Shown: positions 1-8,368 of the stretch, one piece after another | Numbering within the stretch: position 1 is the stretch's first letter | Layout: every line of letters begins with the position of its first letter | DNA from: JBPRGH01 sp051418055 | GTDB lineage: Bacteria; Bacteroidota; Bacteroidia; Cytophagales; Cyclobacteriaceae | Reading direction: 5' to 3' | Assembly: GCA_051418055.1 (NCBI GenBank) | Contig: JBPRGH010000085.1 | Coordinates: 124,001 to 188,000, forward strand | DNA: 64,000 nucleotides | Made by a program: the position numbers and the translations under genes | The notes under the pieces: generated by a model | What the model was told of the DNA's origin: nothing | What the model saw: only the letters and a program-made list of their open reading frames with translations | The model's database searches: none

Positions 1-1
1 T

Positions 2-820
2 ATAGCACGGTTTACCTACCATAAAGATAGTTTGCAATTAATCTTTGGGACATTAAATGGTGCATTAGCTCACAGGCTGATAGAGCCCCTTTATGATTTT
101 GACCGCTCATTAGTTAATCCCTTGGAAAATGGAATGCAGGTGAGATATTTTAAAAAATCGTGGTTTGCAGACTTTTGGATCGATTGGCAGAGGATGATCT
201 ACGAGGGTGATCCTTTTCAGGAAGAAGTGCTTGGAGGCCTTTCACTGGAAAAAGAATTTAAGCTGGATAATAAGTTATCACTTTACCTACCGTTACAGGT
301 ACTTATGTATCACCAGGGAGGGCAAATTGATACCGATCCAGACCCGCTTGAGACTTTCTGGAATTCAGCAATTGGTTTAAGGCTCCAGGGCACTCCTGAG
401 ATAAATATTAAAAGATGGCAGGCCAGCATGTATTACCTTTATTATAGGGATATGTCTAACTCAAAGCTTCAGGCATTTAATAATGGGCAGGGTTTCTATG
501 CAAATGCATCATTTACTACTAATTTTGATTTACAGGTGATGCTTTCTTATTGGAAAGGTGAAGATTTTATTTCTATTGTGGGTGGCCAGCTTTATCCCTC
601 GACCTCTTCAGTATTTAAACGTCCTGAGGGAATAGAAAGAGAAAGAGAATTGATGATCCTGAGATTTTCTCATAATATACATGTATTTAAAGGTATATAT
701 GTTGTTTCTCGATTTGAACCACATTATGATCTGGGGAATAAAACATTTGAATTTTCTCATGGTTTGTACATTAATTATAGGCAAAAGATCCCCCTTATAA
801 ATAATGTGTTGAAGAAATGA
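2..820 (+). CDS. Hypothetical protein, 5' truncated by window edge, probable outer-membrane barrel
   Basis: The reading frame is open to the left edge of the window, so the true start lies outside; the first candidate codon inside is a TTG at 32, which I do not believe is the start. The visible ~270 residues have no recognisable enzyme motif. They are rich in alternating aromatic and polar residues (for example LYLPLQVLMYH, ASMYYLYYRD, IYVVSRFEPHYD) as expected for amphipathic beta strands, and the C-terminal region ends in aromatic strand-like segments. I infer an outer-membrane or periplasmic beta-rich protein but cannot name a family. It is followed after one base by the aminopeptidase gene and probably shares its transcript. 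Confidence 0.6.
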   Translation: MARFTYHKDSLQLIFGTLNGALAHRLIEPLYDFDRSLVNPLENGMQVRYFKKSWFADFWIDWQRMIYEGDPFQEEVLGGLSLEKEFKLDNKLSLYLPLQVLMYHQGGQIDTDPDPLETFWNSAIGLRLQGTPEINIKRWQASMYYLYYRDMSNSKLQAFNNGQGFYANASFTTNFDLQVMLSYWKGEDFISIVGGQLYPSTSSVFKRPEGIERERELMILRFSHNIHVFKGIYVVSRFEPHYDLGNKTFEFSHGLYINYRQKIPLINNVLKK

Positions 821-821
821 A

Positions 822-1838
822 ATGATCAGGAAGATTTTCTTAATTACCGGACTGATATTGGCAATATTGATCATCGTCAACTATGGCCTTATAGCCTATG
901 GAATTGAGCAGGGGATAGGTCAACTACAAATCGTTTGGGGCGCCAAAAATATTAAGGAGGTGATAAATGATCCGGATGTTCCTGACAGTATCAAGTATAA
1001 ACTCTCCTTAGTTGAAGAGGTAGTAGATTTTGGTGTGAGAGAAATAGCTTTAGAAGATAAAGGGAATTATCAAAAATTTTACGATCAAAAGGGAGAGGCA
1101 TCATTATTTGTGGTGACAGCTGCAGAACCATTTGCGCTAAAACCCTACACCTGGGATTTTCCGGTTGTGGGCAGCATGCCCTACAAAGGGTATTTTGATT
1201 CTCAGGATGCCGAAGCTGAAAAAACCAGGTTGTTAGATTTAGGTTATGATGCATTAATCAGAACACCGGGGGGATGGAGTACCCTTGGCTGGTTTAATGA
1301 TCCTGTTTTAAGTGGAATGCTATCTAAAAATGAAGGTGACCTTGCCAATGTAATACTACATGAACTTACCCACTCCACAATTTTTCTAAAAGATAGTATT
1401 ACCTACAATGAAAATCTGGCAACTTTTATTGGCGATGTTGCAACAGAACAATTTCTCATTAATAAATTTGGAGCAGGATCGGATGAATTAAGAATTTATA
1501 AGGAGGGGAAAGAGGATTTTAATCTCTTTGTCAGTCATATTTTAAGGGGGGCGGATAAATTAGATGTTTTATATAATAAAACTTCCGGCTATCCTGTTGA
1601 AGATAGGGCAGAATTTAAAGAGAAGCTTATTGTAAAAATCATTGATAATTTAGATACTGTTGATTTTTATAATCCCGAACAGTTTAAATGGGAAAGTGAA
1701 TTTTTACCTAACAATGCCTATTTTATGTCGTTCTTACGATATCGGGCAAAACAGGATTTGCTACAGGAGCAGTTCACAAAAGAATTTAATAACGATTTGA
1801 AAGCTTATGTAGAGTTCTTGTCCGAAAAACATAATTAA
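822..1838 (+). CDS. Predicted aminopeptidase (COG4324 / Aminopep family zinc peptidase)
   Basis: A 338-residue protein with an N-terminal membrane anchor (residues 5-27) and a zinc-peptidase core. The HELTH motif at 180-184 (HExxH) supplies two zinc ligands and the catalytic Glu; E197 in the following NENLATFIGD segment is the likely third ligand. The motif, the region before it with RTPGGWSTLGWFNDP, and the overall length match the predicted aminopeptidase family (PF10023), whose substrates are not established. It likely acts at the outer face of the inner membrane. It lies 1 bp after the barrel-like gene and 2 bp before the DUF3108 gene, which indicates one operon. Family assignment is strong; aminopeptidase activity is inferred from the family name. 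Confidence 0.85.
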   Translation: MIRKIFLITGLILAILIIVNYGLIAYGIEQGIGQLQIVWGAKNIKEVINDPDVPDSIKYKLSLVEEVVDFGVREIALEDKGNYQKFYDQKGEASLFVVTAAEPFALKPYTWDFPVVGSMPYKGYFDSQDAEAEKTRLLDLGYDALIRTPGGWSTLGWFNDPVLSGMLSKNEGDLANVILHELTHSTIFLKDSITYNENLATFIGDVATEQFLINKFGAGSDELRIYKEGKEDFNLFVSHILRGADKLDVLYNKTSGYPVEDRAEFKEKLIVKIIDNLDTVDFYNPEQFKWESEFLPNNAYFMSFLRYRAKQDLLQEQFTKEFNNDLKAYVEFLSEKHN

Positions 1839-1840
1839 TA

Positions 1841-2653
1841 ATGGGAAAAAAGGCAGGAGCAATTTTTATATTTATTTCAGGATTTATTTTAATGGGTATG
1901 ATCATCAATACTCAGAGATTATATCCGGCAAATAACAATAATAAACTAGCTTTTGGTACGGGTGAAGTAATCGAATACCGTGTTCACTATGGGTTTATTA
2001 ATGCAGCAACTGCTCAAATGATTATTTCAGATGATATTTATAATATCAACGGGAGCAACTGTTTAAAAATTGATATTTTCGGACAGTCTGTTGGCATGTT
2101 CAAGCTTATGCTTCAGATTGACGACAATTGGGGCACATACTTTGATACCTCCAGGTTAGTACCTCAACGATTCTACAGGATACTTAAGGAAGGCAGCTAT
2201 AGAAAACATGAGATAGTAGATTTTAATCAGGATGAACATAAAGCTACTGTTGTTACCTATGACTATAAAAAGGATAAATGGAAGGATAAAAAAACTTTTG
2301 ATATACCGCAGGCGAGTCAGGATATGGTCAGTGGTTATTATTATTTAAGGACATTAGACCTGGATAAACTGCAAAAGGGTAATATTATCACCATTGATGG
2401 TTTTTTTGATGATGAGACCTACAAATTTAAAATCAGATATTTAGGCCGGGATAAGTTAGAAACAAAACTTGGTACATATAATGCCCATCTTTTTGCTCCT
2501 ATTATGCCTGATAACGATCTTTTTAAGGGAGAAAACAGTATTAAATTCTGGCTCTCAGATGATAGATATAAAATCCCTTTAAAAATAAGGGCAAGCATGT
2601 TTGTCGGAGCCGTAGAACTGGATGTAACAAGCTACAAGCCATCTATGCGTTAA
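1841..2653 (+). CDS. DUF3108 domain-containing exported protein
   Basis: A 270-residue protein with an N-terminal hydrophobic signal or anchor (residues 7-22) followed by a segment beginning GEVIEYRVHYGFINAATAQM, the typical opening of DUF3108 (PF11306). The body is beta-rich with repeated charged/aromatic strands, and the C-terminus (MFVGAVELDVTSYKP) is also characteristic. The family is periplasmic and of unknown function. It is the last gene of the three-gene unit with the aminopeptidase. The gap to the next gene holds a promoter, so the two-component genes are likely transcribed separately. Confidence 0.85.
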   Translation: MGKKAGAIFIFISGFILMGMIINTQRLYPANNNNKLAFGTGEVIEYRVHYGFINAATAQMIISDDIYNINGSNCLKIDIFGQSVGMFKLMLQIDDNWGTYFDTSRLVPQRFYRILKEGSYRKHEIVDFNQDEHKATVVTYDYKKDKWKDKKTFDIPQASQDMVSGYYYLRTLDLDKLQKGNIITIDGFFDDETYKFKIRYLGRDKLETKLGTYNAHLFAPIMPDNDLFKGENSIKFWLSDDRYKIPLKIRASMFVGAVELDVTSYKPSMR

Positions 2654-2665
2654 GGAATTGTTAAA

Positions 2666-2699
2666 TTGCTCAGGTTTGCTTTTGAAATACATAAATTTG
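2666..2699 (+). promoter_or_regulatory. Bacteroidota-type promoter for the two-component pair
   Basis: TAAATTTG at 2692-2699 matches the -7 consensus TAnnTTTG, and a TTG at 2666-2668 gives a 23-bp spacer, at the long end of the accepted range. It lies 35 bp upstream of the response-regulator start. The assignment is by pattern only. Confidence 0.5.
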
Positions 2700-2733
2700 A
2701 TCTAGCTTTAAAATTCGATGCATATCAATTGTC

Positions 2734-3423
2734 ATGGGAAAAAATAACTATAAGGTGCTTGTTGTAGATGATGAGGAGCCTATACTTGAGCTGCTGAAGT
2801 ATAATCTTGAGAAAAATGATTATGATGTAAAGACAACATCGAATGGTATAAAAGCGGTTGAAATTGCAAAAAAATATAAGCCGGACCTTATCCTGTTAGA
2901 TATCATGATGCCAAAGCAGGATGGCGTGGAAACCTGTCGCCAGTTAAGGGCTATACCTGAGCTTGCCAGCACGTATATTATTTTTTTAACTGCCCGTGCC
3001 GAAGAGTATAGCGAGGTCGCAGCTTTTGATGTAGGTGCTGATGATTATATAGTTAAACCTATAAAGCCAAGAGCCTTGATGAGCCGTATTAATGCTTTTT
3101 TCAGAAGAGACTATAAGAAAAAAGATAATGCAGATCTGATTGAAGTCGGGGATATCCGTATTGACAGAACAAGTTATACAATAAATATTAAAGGTAAGGG
3201 AGAAGTTACCCTTCCCAAAAAAGAATTTGAATTGCTACATTTTTTAGCTCAGAATCCCAACAAAGTATTTAGTAGAGATGAACTTCTTCAGAATATATGG
3301 GGGTCTGATGTCTACGTTCTTGCCAGAACTGTGGATGTCCACATCAGAAAAGTGCGGGAAAAAATTGGTGAGGATCATATTAAAACAGTAAAAGGGGTAG
3401 GCTATAAGTTTAGCCTAAATTAA
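2734..3423 (+). CDS. Response regulator, OmpR/PhoB family
   Basis: A 229-residue DNA-binding response regulator. The receiver domain (residues 6-120) has the acidic pair D12-D13, the phosphoacceptor D56 in LLDIMMP, T86 and K108 in VKP. The C-terminal half (about 135-228) is a winged helix of the Trans_reg_C type with the end motif TVDVHIRKVREKIG and KGVGYKF. The histidine kinase gene follows after 5 bp, so this is a cognate pair. Similarity to PhoB is clear at the family level, but no phosphate genes are nearby, so I do not assign a signal. A dedicated promoter lies just upstream. Confidence 0.93.
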   Translation: MGKNNYKVLVVDDEEPILELLKYNLEKNDYDVKTTSNGIKAVEIAKKYKPDLILLDIMMPKQDGVETCRQLRAIPELASTYIIFLTARAEEYSEVAAFDVGADDYIVKPIKPRALMSRINAFFRRDYKKKDNADLIEVGDIRIDRTSYTINIKGKGEVTLPKKEFELLHFLAQNPNKVFSRDELLQNIWGSDVYVLARTVDVHIRKVREKIGEDHIKTVKGVGYKFSLN

Positions 3424-3428
3424 TTCAC

Positions 3429-4496
3429 GTGTTTTACGGTTCAAAAGGTATAGCCTTATTACTTTCATTTTGCATAAGTGCTATTGCAACAGCATTTATG
3501 ACACTGGTACCCGAAATTTCATCCGGTGCTTTATTTCTTAATTTTTTCATTTCATTTGCTGTAGCCTATATTTTAAGCCTTGTAATCCTGGAGTTTTTGA
3601 TTTTTAAGGAGATCCATAAATTATATTCTTTATTGGATAAGCTAAGTAAAAAAGATATTACTGAATTTAAAGATGAGTCTTCTAAAGGTTTTAACCCACT
3701 TAAAAGAGTTAATAAAGAGATATATTCCTATGCCTTGCATAAGCAGCGTGAGATCGATGAGCTAAAAAAGCTGGAGGCGTTTCGAAAAGAATTTATTGCC
3801 AATATCAGCCATGAATTGAAGACACCGCTTTTTGCAGCACAGGGTTTTGTTCACACTCTCCTCGATGGTGCCGTAAAGGATAAATCAGTAAGAACGAAAT
3901 TTTTGAAAAAAGCTGCCAAAAGTCTTGATGGACTGGACAGACTAGTTCAGGACCTTCTTACCCTGAGCCATATAGAGACAGGTGAAATAAAAATGCATTT
4001 TGAGAATTTTGATATTGTTCGAATGGCAGAGGAGATCATTGAGCAATATGAAAATAAGGCGGAAAGGAAGGATATAAAATTAAAAGTTTCTTCCGATTCA
4101 CCGAAAAGAATTTATGTATATGGGGATTGGCAGCGTATAAATCAGGTGCTGACTAACCTGATATCCAATGGTATTAAGTATACTGAGAAGGTAAAAGGGA
4201 AAGTAACTGTTGGTTTTAACATTAGAAAAGATTCAGTTGAGGTTTTTGTAAAAGATACCGGTGAAGGTATCCCTCAGGAAGATCTGGGTAGAATATTTGA
4301 AAGGTTTTACCGAGTGGATAAAAGCAGGTCGAGGGAAAAAGGAGGGACAGGTTTAGGGTTAGCAATAGTAAAGCATATTATTGAGGAGCATAATTCTGTT
4401 GTAAAGGTAGAAAGTAAAGTTGGCAAAGGCTCTACATTCAGCTTTGTGTTACCTTTGGGGGAAGAACCTGAATATGCAACTGATGAAGAGGAGTAA
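3429..4496 (+). CDS. Sensor histidine kinase, PhoR-like
   Basis: A 355-residue membrane histidine kinase starting at GTG. Two hydrophobic helices (about 8-27 and 34-58) with almost no periplasmic loop suggest that it senses membrane or intracellular cues. A short coiled linker leads to the dimerisation box NISHELKTPL, where H128 is the phosphorylated His. The catalytic domain has the N box (NGIKYTEK), the G1 box (DTGEGIP), F box (FERFYRVDKSRSR) and G2 box (GGTGLGLAIVKHI). There is no PAS domain, unlike classical PhoR. It pairs with the upstream regulator 5 bp away; the pseudouridine synthase follows 3 bp later and may be co-transcribed. Confidence 0.93.
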   Translation: MFYGSKGIALLLSFCISAIATAFMTLVPEISSGALFLNFFISFAVAYILSLVILEFLIFKEIHKLYSLLDKLSKKDITEFKDESSKGFNPLKRVNKEIYSYALHKQREIDELKKLEAFRKEFIANISHELKTPLFAAQGFVHTLLDGAVKDKSVRTKFLKKAAKSLDGLDRLVQDLLTLSHIETGEIKMHFENFDIVRMAEEIIEQYENKAERKDIKLKVSSDSPKRIYVYGDWQRINQVLTNLISNGIKYTEKVKGKVTVGFNIRKDSVEVFVKDTGEGIPQEDLGRIFERFYRVDKSRSREKGGTGLGLAIVKHIIEEHNSVVKVESKVGKGSTFSFVLPLGEEPEYATDEEE

Positions 4497-4499
4497 CAG

Positions 4500-5213
4500 A
4501 TGAAGATACGAACATTAGAACCACTTATAATACACGAGGATGAACATTATATAATAGTAAATAAACCCCCTTATGTTTCAAGTCTTCAGGACAGGCATGA
4601 TCCGATGAATATGCTTTCTCTGGCAAAATCTTACCATGATGATGCTCAACTTGCTCATAGATTAGATAAAGAAACCTCCGGAGCTCTGGTTATAGCTAAA
4701 AATGAAGAAGCTTACAGGAATATTTCTATTCAGTTTACTGACAGAAAAGTCGAAAAAGTATACCATGCTGTGGCGGAGGGTGTCCATGAATTCAGAAATA
4801 AAGAAGTAAATTTGCCTATAATGGTGTTGTCAGGGCAAAATAAAGTAAGGATAGGAGCTGAGGGAAAGGAAGCCATAACTTATTTTAATACTCTGCGCAC
4901 ATATTTTAATTATACCCTGCTGGAATGTAAACCTGTAACAGGTAGAATGCACCAGATAAGGATCCATCTTGCCACACTTGGTGGTTCGATAAGCGGGGAT
5001 GAACAGTATGGGGGAAAGCCTTTTTATCTTTCTGCAATTAAAAGAAAATATCATCTTAAAAAAGAAACTGAAGAACAACCGCTTATTAAACGCCTTGCAC
5101 TACATGCTTTTTCCGTAGCTTTTACCGGATTAAACGGGGAACTAATTTCTGTTGAAGCGCCTTATCCAAAGGATTTTGCAGTATTAATGAAGCAGCTAAA
5201 TAAATACGGATAA
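4500..5213 (+). CDS. RluA-family RNA pseudouridine synthase
   Basis: A 237-residue pseudouridine synthase. The catalytic motif HRLDKETSG (residues 58-66) contains the invariant Asp that attacks the uridine, and the later GRMHQIRIHLA segment is the second family signature. There is no N-terminal S4 domain and the protein is shorter than RluC/D, closer to RluA/TruC-type enzymes that modify one or a few rRNA or tRNA sites. The target RNA cannot be told from sequence. It begins 3 bp after the histidine kinase stop, so it is probably read from the same transcript. Confidence 0.9.
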   Translation: MKIRTLEPLIIHEDEHYIIVNKPPYVSSLQDRHDPMNMLSLAKSYHDDAQLAHRLDKETSGALVIAKNEEAYRNISIQFTDRKVEKVYHAVAEGVHEFRNKEVNLPIMVLSGQNKVRIGAEGKEAITYFNTLRTYFNYTLLECKPVTGRMHQIRIHLATLGGSISGDEQYGGKPFYLSAIKRKYHLKKETEEQPLIKRLALHAFSVAFTGLNGELISVEAPYPKDFAVLMKQLNKYG

Positions 5214-5239
5214 TGTTAAAAGAAATTTTTAAAAGTGTA

Positions 5240-5270
5240 TTGCTTTTCAAAATATATACTGCTATCTTTG
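5240..5270 (+). promoter_or_regulatory. Strong Bacteroidota promoter for rplM-rpsI-rpsB
   Basis: TTG at 5240-5242, a 20-bp spacer, and TATCTTTG at 5263-5270, a perfect TAnnTTTG match. Transcription would begin near 5277 and leave a leader of about 48 nt before the GTG of rplM. This short leader could hold an autoregulatory site, as ribosomal-protein leaders often do, but I did not find a clear fold. Confidence 0.75.
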
Positions 5271-5325
5271 TGTCCCTTTTTAAGGGAGCAGTACGTTATT
5301 GTCAATATAAAGCGAAATAGAAGGC

Positions 5326-5772
5326 GTGGATACTTTAAGTTATAAGACCATTTCTGCAAATCAGACCAACGTAGAGAAAGATTGGCTGATAGTAGATGCT
5401 AAGAACAAGGTGCTTGGCCGGTTTGCCAGTGAAGTGGCGAAGTTGGTTAAGGGTAAGCATAAACCTTATTTTACACCAAATGTGGATTGCGGTGATCATG
5501 TGATCGTAATCAATGCGGATAAAATAAAGTTGACAGGTAAGAAATGGGCTGAGAAAGAATACATTCGTCACACCGGGTTTCCGGGTGGGCAGCGTGTGGA
5601 AACTCCCCAGCAATTGAAAGCAAAAGATTCAACATTAATGGTTGAATATGCTGTTAAAGGTATGCTTCCCAAGTCAAGACTTGGAAGAAAATTATTTAAT
5701 AACCTTCATGTATATGAGGGTGCCGAACATCCACATGAGGCACAAAAACCTAAAGAACATAAATTAGATTAA
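5326..5772 (+). CDS. rplM: 50S ribosomal protein L13
   Basis: A 148-residue large-subunit protein. The core DWLIVDAKNKVLGRFAS and the later HTGFPGG plus MLPKSRLG segments are the L13 signatures. The start is GTG at 5326; no ATG lies nearby that preserves the N-terminal region. The last base of its stop codon is the first base of the rpsI start, so the two are translationally coupled, the conserved L13-S9 pairing. It is the first gene of the translation block. Confidence 0.97.
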   Translation: MDTLSYKTISANQTNVEKDWLIVDAKNKVLGRFASEVAKLVKGKHKPYFTPNVDCGDHVIVINADKIKLTGKKWAEKEYIRHTGFPGGQRVETPQQLKAKDSTLMVEYAVKGMLPKSRLGRKLFNNLHVYEGAEHPHEAQKPKEHKLD

Positions 5773-6158
5773 TGGAAGTGGTAAGCTCTATAGGAAGAAG
5801 AAAAACTTCTGTGGCACGTATATACCTGAAGTCAGGTAACGGCCAGGTGACTGTGAATAATCGCGGGATAGCTGATTATTTCCCAACAGAAGTTCTGCAG
5901 ACAATAGTAAAGCAGCCTTTAACACTTGTTGAGGTTGCTGGCGATTACGATATTAACGTAAACGTTGATGGCGGCGGCATTAAAGGTCAGGCTGAAGCAA
6001 TTAGACTGGCAGTGTCTCGTGCACTGTGCGAAATTAATGAGGAGTACCGTGGTACCTTAAAGAAAGAAGGCTTTCTTACTCGTGATCCACGAATGGTGGA
6101 ACGTAAAAAACCAGGTCGCAAAAAAGCGAGAAGGAAATTCCAGTTTAGCAAGCGTTAA
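5772..6158 (+). CDS. rpsI: 30S ribosomal protein S9
   Basis: A 128-residue protein with the N-terminal SIGRRKTSVARIYL signature and the C-terminal basic tail KKARRKFQFSKR that reaches the P-site tRNA in the ribosome. Length is typical. It overlaps rplM by one base and precedes rpsB by 27 bp without an obvious terminator between them, so L13, S9 and S2 likely share one mRNA. Confidence 0.97.
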   Translation: MEVVSSIGRRKTSVARIYLKSGNGQVTVNNRGIADYFPTEVLQTIVKQPLTLVEVAGDYDINVNVDGGGIKGQAEAIRLAVSRALCEINEEYRGTLKKEGFLTRDPRMVERKKPGRKKARRKFQFSKR

Positions 6159-6185
6159 TAGAAGAATAGAAAAATTAGAGATTGA

Positions 6186-6950
6186 ATGGCTCAGAAACTA
6201 GAATATAAAGATCTTTTGGATGCCGGTGTTCACTTCGGACACCTTACCCGTAAATGGAATCCGAGAATGGCTCCTTACATTTTCATGGAGCGTAACGGCA
6301 TTCACATTATTGACTTGCATAAGACACAGGATGCACTTGAGCAGGCTAGCTATGCTCTGAAAAATATTGTCCGCTCAGGACGTAAAGTGCTTTTTGTTGC
6401 TACAAAGAAGCAGGCAAGGGATATCGTTGCCAAAGAAGCCGACAGGCTAAATATGCCTTTCGTGACTGAAAGATGGTTAGGTGGAATGTTGACAAACTTT
6501 ACCACAATCCGTAAGTCATTAAAGAAAATGGCTTCTATCGATAAGATGATGAAGGATGAAACTTACCAGAACCTTGCTAAAAGGGAAAGGTTAATGATCA
6601 GCCGTGAGAAAGAGAAGATGGAAAGAGTACTTGGTGGTATTGCTGACCTGAACCGTCTTCCTGCTGCATTATTTGTTATCGATGTGAAGCGTGAGCATAT
6701 TGCTGTAAGTGAAGCAAAAAAATTGAATATTCCTGTATTTGCAATGGTAGATACGAACTCTGATCCTACAGGAATAGACTATCCAATCCCTGCAAACGAC
6801 GATGCTTTTAAATCAATCGAAATGATCACACATTATATTGGTGCACAGATCGAAGAAGGATTAAGCGAGCGTAAGCGTGATAAGGAAGATGCTGCACAGC
6901 AGAAAGAAGAAGAAGAAAAAAGAAAAGTAGACGAGAAGGAAACAGCCTGA
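6186..6950 (+). CDS. rpsB: 30S ribosomal protein S2
   Basis: A 254-residue protein with the S2 signatures LLDAGVHFGHLTRKWNP near the start and the RLPAALFVIDVKREHIAVSEA segment in the middle. The C-terminal ~30 residues are a highly charged, low-complexity tail (KEDAAQQKEEEEKRK) often seen in Bacteroidota S2. It is followed by tsf across a 100-bp gap containing a strong hairpin, which may reduce tsf expression relative to rpsB. Confidence 0.97.
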   Translation: MAQKLEYKDLLDAGVHFGHLTRKWNPRMAPYIFMERNGIHIIDLHKTQDALEQASYALKNIVRSGRKVLFVATKKQARDIVAKEADRLNMPFVTERWLGGMLTNFTTIRKSLKKMASIDKMMKDETYQNLAKRERLMISREKEKMERVLGGIADLNRLPAALFVIDVKREHIAVSEAKKLNIPVFAMVDTNSDPTGIDYPIPANDDAFKSIEMITHYIGAQIEEGLSERKRDKEDAAQQKEEEEKRKVDEKETA

Positions 6951-6974
6951 TCGTTGCTTTAATAAAACCATAAT

Positions 6975-7016
6975 AAATTGAACATCGGCTAACAAACTGG
7001 TGTTCAATTTTTGTTT
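6975..7016 (+). terminator. Intercistronic hairpin between rpsB and tsf
   Basis: A perfect 10-bp stem (AAATTGAACA at 6975-6984 with TGTTCAATTT at 7001-7010) extended by wobble and GC pairs towards a small loop, followed by a T-rich run. It has the form of an intrinsic terminator, though AT-rich, and lies inside the conserved rpsB-tsf pair. Partial termination, mRNA processing or stabilisation of the upstream part are all possible. Confidence 0.6.
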
Positions 7017-7050
7017 TAAGTTAAATCTAACCATTAAGTATAATATAACT

Positions 7051-7887
7051 ATGGCGGCTATTAGTGCAAAAGACGTTAACAAGCTAAGGCAAATGACCGG
7101 TGCAGGCATGATGGATTGTAAGAAAGCATTGGTTGAGGCTGACGGCGATTTCGACAAGGCAATTGAAATATTGCGTAAAAAAGGACAGAAAGTATCCGCA
7201 TCACGTGCAGAACGTGAAGCAACTGAGGGAGCTGTTTTTGCAAGGACAAATGATGATAATACAGAAGGTGTTTTAGTAGCACTGAATTGTGAGACTGATT
7301 TTGTGGCCAAAAATGAAGAATTTCAGAAGCTTGGATCAGATATAACGGATGTGGCTTTTAAAGAAAATCCTTCTTCTAAAGAGGAGTTACTTGGGCTGAA
7401 ATTGGGCGATATGACCATCGAAGAAAAAATCACTGAGATGATCGGTAAAATCGGTGAAAAAATCGAGATTAGCGAGTACACGAGAGTTAAAGGTGAAGCA
7501 GTAGTTCCTTATATCCATGCGGGAAGTAAACTTGGTGTTTTGGTTGCATTGGAAAATGTTGGCGGAAACGGCGAGGCTATTGAGGCTGGAAAAGATGTAG
7601 GAATGCAGATTGCAGCAATGAACCCTGTTGCTGTTGATAAGGATGGTGTCGATTCCAGCATTGTAGAAAAAGAAATGGAAATAGGAAGAGAGCAGGCACG
7701 TGCAGAAGGAAAGCCTGATAATATCGTTGATAAGATCGCAGAAGGTAAACTTCAGAAATTCTATAAGGAGAATACACTGTTGCACCAGCCATTTGTTAAG
7801 GATTCTTCTATGTCAGTTGCCCAATATCTTGATAGCGTTTCTAAAGGTATGACGGTAAAAGAATTTAAAAGAGTATCGGTTGGTTAA
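7051..7887 (+). CDS. tsf: Translation elongation factor Ts
   Basis: A 278-residue guanine-nucleotide exchange factor for EF-Tu. The N-terminal UBA-like segment (VNKLRQMTGAGMMDCKKALVEADGD) and the core TDFVAKNEEF motif that contacts EF-Tu are clear. I chose the ATG at 7051 because the sequence before it (from 7000) encodes a non-conserved leader and overlaps the hairpin; the protein then starts at the usual EF-Ts N-terminus. The gene ends the translation block and is followed by a canonical terminator. Confidence 0.96.
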   Translation: MAAISAKDVNKLRQMTGAGMMDCKKALVEADGDFDKAIEILRKKGQKVSASRAEREATEGAVFARTNDDNTEGVLVALNCETDFVAKNEEFQKLGSDITDVAFKENPSSKEELLGLKLGDMTIEEKITEMIGKIGEKIEISEYTRVKGEAVVPYIHAGSKLGVLVALENVGGNGEAIEAGKDVGMQIAAMNPVAVDKDGVDSSIVEKEMEIGREQARAEGKPDNIVDKIAEGKLQKFYKENTLLHQPFVKDSSMSVAQYLDSVSKGMTVKEFKRVSVG

Positions 7888-7910
7888 GATCTCTTTATCT
7901 TAAATAAAGA

Positions 7911-7942
7911 AAAGCCCGTTCAGCTATTGATCGGGCTTTTTT
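7911..7942 (+). terminator. Rho-independent terminator after tsf
   Basis: The stem AAAGCCCG / CGGGCTTT with a 13-nt loop, followed by a T run, begins 23 bp after the tsf stop. Its A-rich left side means it could also stop transcription from the opposite-strand coiled-coil gene ending at 7948. Confidence 0.85.
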
Positions 7943-7947
7943 ATTAA

Positions 7948-8271
7948 TTAATGCTCTGAGGCTTTTTCTCCTGTTGAAGGATTTCCTGTATCTCGCTCCG
8001 GAGCTGGTTTTTTAGCAAAGATGGCTTCAAAAGCTTTTTTAATTTCCGTACCAGCTTTTTCCATACTACGTTCGGCTTCATCGAACCTGTCCTTATTGCG
8101 CTCTCTGAATTCGTTTAATTCGGATTCTAATTTATTTTTATTCCGGTTGACCTCCTCCCACCGATCTCCATATTTTGTTTTCATACTTTCACGCAGCTCG
8201 GCCAGGTCATTCATCATTTCATCGATTTTTTTACCGAGATCCTTAAATTTATTTTCAGCTTTTCCTTCCAT
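7948..8271 (-). CDS. Small charged coiled-coil protein, unknown function
   Basis: A 107-residue protein composed almost wholly of charged helix. The segment from LGKKIDEMMNDLAEL to AFEAIFAKKPA shows heptad-like spacing and suggests a long coiled coil; the last ~18 residues are polar and probably disordered. I prefer the ATG at 8271; the longer frame to 8328 adds a Cys- and Lys-rich stretch that does not look conserved. No signal peptide or membrane segment is seen. It is transcribed towards tsf and shares the terminator region. I do not recognise a family with a known function. Confidence 0.6.
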   Translation of the reverse strand: MEGKAENKFKDLGKKIDEMMNDLAELRESMKTKYGDRWEEVNRNKNKLESELNEFRERNKDRFDEAERSMEKAGTEIKKAFEAIFAKKPAPERDTGNPSTGEKASEH

Positions 8272-8368
8272 AATATTTTTAACGAAGCAATAACAAAAGG
8301 GTTTATTTTTCCTCACTTTCCTCCTCAAATTTGTAGAGTAAGTTCTACAGCCGGAAAATAAAATGTCC

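Noticed and set aside
7000..7050. Longer EF-Ts start
   Set aside because: The extra 17 residues overlap the intercistronic hairpin and do not belong to the EF-Ts N-terminus, which begins at 7051.
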